DNA of 64,000 bases from Methylococcus sp. EFPC2. GTDB lineage: Bacteria > Pseudomonadota > Gammaproteobacteria > Methylococcales > Methylococcaceae. The stretch covers positions 3,286,001 through 3,350,000 of the forward strand of contig NZ_CP070491.1 in the NCBI RefSeq assembly GCF_016925495.1, in the 5' to 3' direction. Shown piece by piece: positions 39,001-45,148 of this stretch. A program made the position numbers and the translations under genes. Below the pieces are notes generated by a model. It ran no database searches. It had not been told where the DNA came from and saw only the letters and a list, made by a program, of their open reading frames with translations. Positions within the stretch are counted from its first letter, which is position 1; each line of letters begins with the position of its first letter.

Positions 39001-39738
39001 GATTACCGGTTCAACGACAATCTCGTGGCCGGCGTGGCCTTGAGCTACGCCAATACCAACACCGTGTTCGCGAAGGGATCGGGCGAGATGAACCAGGACA
39101 GCGTGCTGGGCGGCCTTTACGGTAGCCTGTATCTGCCGCAGGACTACTACGTGGACTGGCTGGTCAATTACGGTGGCCTGGATTACACCCTCACGCGCCA
39201 GCTGGCCTACTCGGGATTCAGCGGCAAGGCCCGCAGCACGCCGGGCGGCGACCAGTTCGGCGTGTCCGTGAGCGGCGGGCGGGATTTCGCCTGGAAGGAA
39301 TGGCTGGCCAGCCCCATCCTGCGCTTCGAATACTCTCAGTTGAACGTCGATGCCTATCGTGAAAAAGGCGGCGGCGGCCTGGGGCTGAACGCGGACAAAC
39401 AGTCGGACGACTCCCTGGTATCCGACCTGGGCGCGCAGATCGGCCACAACCTCAGCCTGCCCTGGGGCGTGGTGACGCCCGCGCTACGGGTGGAATGGGA
39501 GCATCAGTACCTGAACGACAATCGCAGCATCCACATGCGCCTGAACGACGCCTCGGCGGGCCTGGGGGCGTTCACGGTCAACACCGGTAAACCGGACCGC
39601 GATTACCTGAACCTGGGCGGCTCGGTCGCCGCTGTGCTGCCCAACGGCGGTTCGGCCTTCCTGCGCTACGAGACCCGCCTGGGCCAGAGCAGCATCAGCA
39701 ACCACATCGTCGAACTCGGCCTGCGACTGAACTTCTAA
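36061..39738 (+). CDS. Type Va autotransporter 2 with glycine-rich passenger
   Basis: 1225 residues from ATG 36061 (a second Met follows four codons later). An extended N-terminus of about 40 residues precedes the hydrophobic signal stretch TVVSAAVSVLLCGPADA. After a parallel beta-helix start (polymorphic outer-membrane-like NFAPGIAPILLTVN, ITINNLTVVNG) there is an extreme Gly/Asn-rich region (about residues 154-326) reminiscent of PE_PGRS sequence. Autotransporter-associated 87-residue repeats (GLTKxGAGTLxLS, NTYxGGTAINAGVL) follow at about 419-600. The last 598 residues, including the barrel ending LRLNF, are essentially the same as in autotransporter 1. Its stop overlaps the convergent PAAR stop. 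Confidence 0.9.
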   Translation: MESFMIFGIPRPATPSKAARSSRTAGTVVDTGRGHGSHARRTVVSAAVSVLLCGPADAAVIEITQGGGLGAEQLVSAIFQANQTAGTDTINFAPGIAPILLTVNLPTLTDSVTINGANVTIDGQNQHSVFFVGNGDTAISVTINNLTVVNGKAVGGNGQNADGLGWGGGGGGGLGAGGGLYVNQNAAVTISNVQFSGNSAQGGNGGVGGSGNSGGDGGNGGGNAGGFGGGVEVIDGGAGGLGGGGGGGGGAIFSSFAIGGNGGNGGFGGGGGGGGGGQLCGPSGGPCAGGIGGQGGFGAGNGSGDSSFTSGNGGGGAGLGGAIFVREGGSLNVTGNLSETGGSVTAGQGVASPLASGNGSAYGSGLFLQGNGTLTFSPSSGETQTINGVIADQTGSGGTGANAGSWSISKQGAGLLTLNASNTYTGGTAINAGVLQIASLSNLGSGGVSFDGGSLRLVSALTIDRTLSLNTGGGTLDTNGLDATVSSAIGGSGGLTKAGAGTLTLSAANTYVGGTAINAGVLQIANLSNLGSGGVSFDGGRLRLTSALSIDRAITLNRSGGTVDTNGFDTTVSSAIAGPGGLTKTGAGALNLSGISTYTGLTTVDAGTLNLTGSLPNTAGLVNRGIVNLSGVGAHVVGGDVLNRGTFNVTETTVSFGGTFTNEGAYISDPSLNQFQNLSVGAEGYLVGGEGDAFVVSGDFQNGSTQSSLWETSASTLVFAGGSGQHVMGLAGEDRGAQASAFLNNFSWGTLALASGDRLNLTDGNTTPGAALYARRIVLPGGTAQLASVFSDYNVYFDPSLTENQYLLGASLGGGKGRLLPWSFVPGLTDTGGTDALTENEQTFAAAVDESCTAATGQLAERCLELQALDNDGKNQAVQSLTPDQTPTQTNLGIKFNNTRMDAPLARLASLRVGGVGPLALNFNGYAVSLGATGGAAGDEPFRDSPLGVFIQGKMSLGDKDEDATARGFHYETRNVTVGADYRFNDNLVAGVALSYANTNTVFAKGSGEMNQDSVLGGLYGSLYLPQDYYVDWLVNYGGLDYTLTRQLAYSGFSGKARSTPGGDQFGVSVSGGRDFAWKEWLASPILRFEYSQLNVDAYREKGGGGLGLNADKQSDDSLVSDLGAQIGHNLSLPWGVVTPALRVEWEHQYLNDNRSIHMRLNDASAGLGAFTVNTGKPDRDYLNLGGSVAAVLPNGGSAFLRYETRLGQSSISNHIVELGLRLNF
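36520..37060 (+). repeat. GGC-rich low-complexity glycine region
   Basis: Runs of GGC/GGT/GGG codons encode poly-Gly blocks broken by Asn, Ala and Phe. The nucleotide repeats (GGCGGC...) are prone to slippage, so length may vary between strains or assemblies. The frame stays open throughout. Confidence 0.85.
37316..37837 (+). repeat. 261-bp tandem repeats in passenger 2
   Basis: Two copies of an 87-codon unit (37316-37576 and 37577-37837), followed by a degenerate third start (TYTGLTTVDAGTLNL). These are the autotransporter-associated beta-strand repeats that form rungs of the passenger beta-helix. Confidence 0.82.
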
Positions 39739-39743
39739 CCGCC
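37946..39743 (+). repeat. 1.8-kb near-identical segment, copy 2
   Basis: Partner of 34052-35849. The shared tract runs past the autotransporter stop into the last codons of the convergent PAAR gene (CTAACCGCC is in both copies), which marks the duplication edge. Confidence 0.93.
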
Positions 39744-40025
39744 GATCATCACCGTCGGAAAACCGCCCACGATGACGCCGCCATGCGCGGTGTTGTCGCC
39801 CATGCGCGCCGCCGGCTGATTGCCGATGAGCACGGTGGCCGAACCCTTGACGATGGTATCGGGCGGGCCGACGCAGGTGACCACGTCCCCCACGCGCGCG
39901 GCGGGAAGGTTGCCGATCAGCACGGTAGGCGCGCCCGGCGCGGTAATGGGCCCACCGACGTGCGGCTTGGGGCCGTCGAACATTGGGCAGGTATGCATGT
40001 CGGTGAGTCTCGCGGCGGGCGGCAT
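39735..40025 (-). CDS. PAAR-domain protein of the T6SS spike tip
   Basis: 96 residues from ATG 40025. Repeats of PTVLIGNLPAARVGD and ATVLIGNQPAARMGD plus LTDMHTCP are the PAAR signature (Pro-Ala-Ala-Arg), and the His/Cys residues that bind zinc at the tip are present. It caps the VgrG trimer and sharpens the needle. There is no extra toxin domain, so it is a plain PAAR. It follows the DUF6931-type gene, with its ATG three bases past that stop. Its last four bases overlap the stop codon of the convergent autotransporter. Confidence 0.93.
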   Translation of the reverse strand: MPPAARLTDMHTCPMFDGPKPHVGGPITAPGAPTVLIGNLPAARVGDVVTCVGPPDTIVKGSATVLIGNQPAARMGDNTAHGGVIVGGFPTVMIGG

Positions 40026-40027
40026 GG

Positions 40028-40630
40028 TCAGGCTCCGGGAGCAGTAGGGGCGACTTTGCGGCCGTCGCCGCCGTTGGCGATATCGATGGCCTGTTCCAGG
40101 AAAAGCCGGTATTTCTCCGCGGCCTTCTCCGGCTCGCGGATGACCACCGCCAGGCGCACGGCGCCGATCACCGCTTTGGCGTTCAGGTTGTCGGCGGGAG
40201 GAACCGCCGGCACGTTTTCCGGCGCCAGGCTGCCGCCGCTCCAGAACGCCGCCACCGCGGCCCAGGCGGCCGGATGGTCGAAGGGGGTCGCCTCGGCGGC
40301 GGCCATGGCGAGTCGGCGGTTTTCTTCCGACGGCGTGTAGACCCACTGCTCAGCCGCCGCCAAAGCCTGCACGTACGGGGCGGGCGGGTTCTCGCCCAGC
40401 GCGCTGCGGGCGCACAGGCAAGCCCACCAGGTCGCTTCCCGCTTGGGCAGGGCGCGCGCCATGAAGTTGACGGCGTCGCCGTAATGGCCGGCGGCCAGCA
40501 GCCCTTCCAGGAAGTCCGCCGGGCTGAGCTGCGGGCTCAGCAGCGACTTGGCCTCCGCCGACAACTCGATGTCCCGGCTGAAGGTCTCGGCCGCCGGGGA
40601 AGCCACTTTTTTGAAATTGTGTCCGCTCAT
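40028..40630 (-). CDS. T6SS-associated DUF6931-type protein
   Basis: 200 residues from ATG 40630; in-frame GTG and TTG alternatives lie up to eight codons upstream and would overlap vgrG. It is an all-helical, Ala-rich soluble protein (ADFLEGLLAAGHYGDAVNFMARALPKREATWWACL) of a family commonly found between vgrG and PAAR genes. A role as chaperone or adaptor for spike loading is likely from context but unproven. It is part of the vgrG-PAAR unit with minimal gaps. Confidence 0.75.
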   Translation of the reverse strand: MSGHNFKKVASPAAETFSRDIELSAEAKSLLSPQLSPADFLEGLLAAGHYGDAVNFMARALPKREATWWACLCARSALGENPPAPYVQALAAAEQWVYTPSEENRRLAMAAAEATPFDHPAAWAAVAAFWSGGSLAPENVPAVPPADNLNAKAVIGAVRLAVVIREPEKAAEKYRLFLEQAIDIANGGDGRKVAPTAPGA

Positions 40631-40650
40631 CTGCGCTTGTTCCACAGCGG

Positions 40651-42654
40651 TCAATTGATCTTAACCAAACCGCCCTTGACCGTAAGGATTCCGTCTCCGG
40701 ATACCGTCGTCATCGGACTTTTCAGGTCGGCCTTGGAATCGCCTTGCACGGTGACCATCATGCCCTTGATGGTGATGCCTTGCTGGTCGATCTTGATGCT
40801 GTTGCCGCCCACCTTCAATTCGATGGACTGCATGGCTTCCAGCTTACTGCTGCCCGCATCGATCTTGGTTTCCTGATTGCCCTGCTTGATCGACAGGGTA
40901 TGGTTGCCCACGTCCAGGATGACGTCCCGCTTGCCCTGCTTGAGCTGCAGCATGTCGTTGCCCTGATCCAGGGTGGTTTCGCGCTTGCCCTTTTTCAGAT
41001 GCAGGGTGTCGTTGCCTTCCTCCAGGGTCACGGTACGGTGGTTGTAGATGTCCACCGTCTGGTCGCCGGCGTCCTGCTTGTCGAAACCGATTTTCAGCGT
41101 GGCGTTGTTTTCCACCACGACATTCATGTCTTTCTCGGCATGGATGCAGATCTCCTCTTCGTTCTTCTTGTCCTCGAAGCGGATCTCGTTGTAGTTCTCG
41201 GCCGTGCCGTTCAGGCTGCTGCGCGTCTTGATACCGCTCTGCGTCCGGTTGTCGGGCAGGGTGTAGGGCACGGTCTGATCGGCGTTATAGACGCAGCCGG
41301 TGATGATGGGCTGATCCGGGTCGCCGCCGAGAAAATCGACGATCACCTCGTTGCCTATGCGCGGGATGAACACGGCGCCCCAGCCCTTGCCGGCCCAGGG
41401 CTGGGCCACGCGCACCCAGCAGGAGCTGTTCTCGTTCCGCTGGCCGTCGCGGTCCCAGTAGAACTGCACCTTGACCCGGCCATACTGATCGGTCCAGATG
41501 TCCTCGCCCTGCGGCCCCACCACCACGGCTGTCTGCGGGCCACCGGCCATGGGCCTGGGTGTGGCGGTTTCCGGCCGGTATTGCTGGGCACGCGGCAGGG
41601 CGGCGAACTCGCAGTCGTAGACCTCCTGGCCCGCGTCGCCCGCGCCATAGGGGCCGGCATCGATCCGCAAGCGGGTTTCGGTCAGCAGGTATTCGCCGTT
41701 CTGGTCGCTGCGCGGATGCTCCTTCAGGGTGAACAAGGACCCCGACGCCGCGTTCATGGCGTTGGTCGCACCCACATACCAGGCGTGGCGCGACTGGAAT
41801 TCGTGCAGCCGCCAAGCGGCACGGGACTGGCCCAGCCCCGACTGCTTGTACTTGCCCGGAGAAAACTCGTAGCGTTCCAGCGCGGCATGCTGATGGCTCC
41901 GGCTCTGCGCCGAACTGACCGTGAGGTCGGTGCCGGGACTTTCGAAATCATAGTCGCGCATCGCCACCTTGCCCGGCTGAACGCGGTGTTCGGACGCCCA
42001 TTGGTAGACGTACACATCGCGCGCCCGCCGGTTGCCGGCCTCGGGCGCAAAGGCGAGTTCGCTGCCGCCAGTCAGCGTAGGATGGCCGTCGTTGGCGTCG
42101 GCCAGGACGACCGTGTGCTTTTGCGCGGTGTGCTCGAAAAAATAATTGATGCCTTCTTCTTCCAGCAGACGGCTGACGAACTCCAGATCGGTCTCCCGAT
42201 GCTGGACGCAGTATTCCCTCACCGGGTGGGTCTCGGACAGGGCGAATCGGTAGTCGGTGAAGCCGTGCGCATCGAACACCGCCTTGACGATGTCGGGCAC
42301 GTTCTTTTGCTGGAACACGCGCAGGTTGGAGGCGCGGCTGAGCAACCACAGCCAGGGACGCAGGCGCACCTGATAGCGGAAGTAGCGCCCCTCCACCCCG
42401 GCGTAGCCGAAGCGGGCGATGTGGCCGTGGAAATAGCGCGAGGTCTCGTCGGCCTGGATCAGGGAAATCGCCAGCGGATGCCCCAGCAGGTCCGCAGCCG
42501 CCAGGTTGGGGTTCTCGCTCAGCAGCACCAGCTCGAAATCATAGGGCCGGCTGAGCGCTTCCGTGCCACTCATCGAACGGAACAGCAGCACGTCCGGCTC
42601 CAGAGGGCTGGTCGCTACCGCCGCTATCCGTTTGTCCTGGGTGGTTTCCGGCAT
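40651..42654 (-). CDS. vgrG: T6SS spike protein VgrG (TssI)
   Basis: 667 residues. The gp27-like base (YDFELVLLSENPNLAAADLLG, then FVSRLLEEEGINYFFEH) is followed by the gp5-like OB fold (GPQGEDIWTDQYGRVKVQFYWDRDG, WAGKGWGAVFIPRIGNEVIVDFLGGDPDQP) and a beta-helix. In the C-terminal part, three exact-period 18-residue repeats start at residues 547, 565 and 583 (GND(T/M)L(H/Q)LK(K/Q)GKR and variants). No catalytic extension follows, so it is a structural VgrG. GAGGA sits seven bases before the ATG. It heads the vgrG-DUF6931-PAAR unit. Confidence 0.96.
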   Translation of the reverse strand: MPETTQDKRIAAVATSPLEPDVLLFRSMSGTEALSRPYDFELVLLSENPNLAAADLLGHPLAISLIQADETSRYFHGHIARFGYAGVEGRYFRYQVRLRPWLWLLSRASNLRVFQQKNVPDIVKAVFDAHGFTDYRFALSETHPVREYCVQHRETDLEFVSRLLEEEGINYFFEHTAQKHTVVLADANDGHPTLTGGSELAFAPEAGNRRARDVYVYQWASEHRVQPGKVAMRDYDFESPGTDLTVSSAQSRSHQHAALERYEFSPGKYKQSGLGQSRAAWRLHEFQSRHAWYVGATNAMNAASGSLFTLKEHPRSDQNGEYLLTETRLRIDAGPYGAGDAGQEVYDCEFAALPRAQQYRPETATPRPMAGGPQTAVVVGPQGEDIWTDQYGRVKVQFYWDRDGQRNENSSCWVRVAQPWAGKGWGAVFIPRIGNEVIVDFLGGDPDQPIITGCVYNADQTVPYTLPDNRTQSGIKTRSSLNGTAENYNEIRFEDKKNEEEICIHAEKDMNVVVENNATLKIGFDKQDAGDQTVDIYNHRTVTLEEGNDTLHLKKGKRETTLDQGNDMLQLKQGKRDVILDVGNHTLSIKQGNQETKIDAGSSKLEAMQSIELKVGGNSIKIDQQGITIKGMMVTVQGDSKADLKSPMTTVSGDGILTVKGGLVKIN

Positions 42655-42814
42655 CGTTACGTCCTCGTTCTCGCTGGTTGGCCTAGCGGACTATCGTCGC
42701 GCCGCGGAGAGATACGAGTCAAGAAGTCCTTCCCTCAGATTGGCCGGCGGATTGATGCCGATCTACACTCCATATCCTCCCACCCCCTGATTTTCGATTA
42801 GGAAAGCAAACCTC

Positions 42815-44311
42815 ATGAGTGTGTTGGATGCCGCCCGTACTGCCTTGCGCCAGGGCAATAAGGACAAGGCCCTGATGTTGGCGCGCAAGGCCGTCGCCAA
42901 GGCGGGGGAAGATACCGCCGCGTGGATCCTACTGGGATTCGCACTGGCGGCGAACGATCTCTGGGACGAGGCTATCGAGACCCTGCAACGGGCCACCGAC
43001 CGCACACCCGACTCCGCCGAGCTTCGCTTCGAACTTGCCCGCACGGCCTATCAGGCACGGCGGCTGGACATTGCTGAAGCTGCTTACCGCAAGGTTCTGG
43101 CACTCCTGCCCAAGAATATCGCCGCCTATTGTAATCTCGGGGTGGTTTATTCCGTTCAGGGCCGGCTGGCAAATGCCGAGGACTGTTACCGCGATGCGCT
43201 GAAATACTGCCCCGCCGAGCTGCGCGGCGGCATCGCCTACAACTTGGGCGAGGTTTTGCGCCGGCAGGGCAAGCCGGAAGATGCGATCGCCGCGTTGCAG
43301 GATGCGGTTGCCGCGGAACCCGGCCTGTACGTGGCGCACAACGCCCTGGCGGGCACCTTGTTCGACCTGAAGCGCATGGCCGAATCGATCGCGGCCTACC
43401 GCAAGGCCATCGCGGCCGACGCCGGCCGGCCCGAGCCACGCTACAAGCTGAGCCAGGCCTTACTGGCGGAAGGACGCCTAGCGGAAGCGGAGGACGAGAT
43501 GAGGGGCTACCTGAGCCAGCGCCCGGAAACCTCGAGTGCCTACGAGGCACTGGGGCGCATCCTCATCCTGCAGGAGCGCCAAGGTGAACTCGCCGGCGTA
43601 CTGGAGGATTGGGAACGGAACCTGCCCGGCGACCACCGGCTGGAACACGCCAGGGCCGCCTGGTCTTTTCAGGCCGCGCCAGCCAGGGCCTCGGACGGCT
43701 ACGTGCGCCAGGTGTTCGACGGTTTCGCGGAGAATTTCGACGCGACGCTGAAAAAACTCGACTATCGCGCCCCGCAAGCCCTGGTGGAGGCCTTGCACGA
43801 AACCGGCGACATGGGGGAGGGAAAGGCGGACATCCTCGATGCCGGCTGCGGCACTGGCCTGTGCGGCCCACTGCTGCGCCCGCTGGCGAAACGCCTGGTG
43901 GGTGTCGACCTGTCGGCCGGCATGCTGGCCAAGGCGGGGGAGCTGGGGATATACGATGCGCTGCACGAAGCCGAACTCGGCGATTACCTGCAGCGGCAGG
44001 CGGGCGCGTTCGACGTCGTGCTGTCGGCCGACACCCTGGTCTATTTCGGGGATTTAAAACCGGTGATCGCGGCGGCCGCCGCGGTGCTGCGGCCCGGCGG
44101 ACGCCTGCTCTTTTCGCTGGAGCACGCCGCGGACGCCGAACCCGAGCCGGTCTATCGGCTCAACGCCCACGGCCGCTATTCGCACACCCAGGCCCACGTC
44201 GCCGAGGCCTTGAACGCCGCGGGGCTGGGCCTGCTATGCCTGCGGCACGAGGTATTCCGCAAGGAAGCCGGCCAGCCCGTACCGGGTTTGCTGGTGGTGG
44301 CCTCCAAATGA
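42815..44311 (+). CDS. TPR-repeat protein with SAM methyltransferase domain
   Basis: 498 residues. Residues about 1-275 are TPR repeats (for example YCNLGVVYSVQGRLANAEDCYRDAL and the following helices). A class I methyltransferase follows: motif I is ILDAGCGTGLCGPLL near residue 340, then VGVDLSAGMLAKA and FDVVLSADTLVYFGDL. Such TPR-methyltransferases act on proteins or small molecules; the target is not known. It is the only plus-strand gene inside the T6SS block and separates vgrG from clpV, so it could be either an accessory modification factor or an insertion. Confidence 0.85.
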   Translation: MSVLDAARTALRQGNKDKALMLARKAVAKAGEDTAAWILLGFALAANDLWDEAIETLQRATDRTPDSAELRFELARTAYQARRLDIAEAAYRKVLALLPKNIAAYCNLGVVYSVQGRLANAEDCYRDALKYCPAELRGGIAYNLGEVLRRQGKPEDAIAALQDAVAAEPGLYVAHNALAGTLFDLKRMAESIAAYRKAIAADAGRPEPRYKLSQALLAEGRLAEAEDEMRGYLSQRPETSSAYEALGRILILQERQGELAGVLEDWERNLPGDHRLEHARAAWSFQAAPARASDGYVRQVFDGFAENFDATLKKLDYRAPQALVEALHETGDMGEGKADILDAGCGTGLCGPLLRPLAKRLVGVDLSAGMLAKAGELGIYDALHEAELGDYLQRQAGAFDVVLSADTLVYFGDLKPVIAAAAAVLRPGGRLLFSLEHAADAEPEPVYRLNAHGRYSHTQAHVAEALNAAGLGLLCLRHEVFRKEAGQPVPGLLVVASK

Positions 44312-44380
44312 CCCGCGCCGCCCGCTGTAGGGTGGCAAACGGATCAATTCCGAAGGGGACATGTCGCACCCCCACGCTGC

Positions 44381-45022
44381 TTACACATAATCCTCCCAAT
44401 CGTCCGACTCCGCCTTCCCCAGTAGCTCCGCCGTGGTCTTTGGCGTCACCGGTGTCGCGATAGGCGGCGGGAAGAAGTTGTCGGTTTCGGTGGTCACTCC
44501 CCAATCGTTCCATGTACTCGAAAGGGATACGATCGGGGGCGTCAGACATGGTTTTACTGGAACCGCCGAGCCCCCTTTGGCGACCGCATCCATGGCCTCT
44601 AGGAAAGTTTTAAGCAGACGAGCCGCTTTCTCCACCCTGGTTGCGTTTTGCCCAGGCCTGGGATCTATCCTTCCCCACCCCTCCGGTTCCGTTCTTTGTC
44701 CAGTCCACTGGGCGTCGTAGCGATACCAAATCATGATCGTATCGTTCTTGGCAGCACTGGGCTTCATCGATATGTGGACGCTACGCCGATTTTTGGCCTG
44801 CTGTACGGAAAAATGCCTGCGGCTGCCGATTTCTTTTTCTCCCCCGTCAAGCACTTTTTGATTGAAGTAGTAAAACCAGCCGTCGCTATTGCTTTTACAT
44901 ACTCCTCGACGAACCGATTCCTTAGGGGTAAGCAACTTGAATGTTTTATCGCCCACGAGAAGTAATTCAGGCAACTTATTCGGTAACGAATACGACACGA
45001 TCTCTCCTTCCAGTCTTTGCAA
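44381..45022 (-). CDS. Orphan protein next to clpV
   Basis: 213 residues, not recognised. No signal peptide or membrane segment. The N-terminal part is beta-rich (LLLVGDKTFKLL, GWFYYFNQKVLDGG), the middle has MIWYRYDAQWTG, and the C-terminal part is Pro/Thr/Asp-rich and ends DDWEDYV, an acidic tail. It is AT-richer than the T6SS genes and follows clpV on the same strand. Position at a T6SS locus suggests an effector, immunity or adaptor protein, but no catalytic motif was seen. Confidence 0.55.
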   Translation of the reverse strand: MQRLEGEIVSYSLPNKLPELLLVGDKTFKLLTPKESVRRGVCKSNSDGWFYYFNQKVLDGGEKEIGSRRHFSVQQAKNRRSVHISMKPSAAKNDTIMIWYRYDAQWTGQRTEPEGWGRIDPRPGQNATRVEKAARLLKTFLEAMDAVAKGGSAVPVKPCLTPPIVSLSSTWNDWGVTTETDNFFPPPIATPVTPKTTAELLGKAESDDWEDYV

Positions 45023-45148
45023 TCGAGCAAACCAGAGCGACCTCGATTGACTTCATTGACAAATGAAATAACCAAGCCCAACGCTACGCAACCGTTGAGC
45101 GCATGCACCTCACAAATCCAAAACCGGATATTAGCGGCGGCTCACCCC

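Noticed and set aside
40744-42801. Open frame of about 685 codons opposite vgrG
   Set aside because: Antisense shadow of vgrG with low-complexity Ala/Gly/His-rich composition.
44764-45108. Alternative minus-strand frame overlapping the orphan downstream of clpV
   Set aside because: Composition is less protein-like than the 44381-45022 frame, and it overlaps it almost fully.
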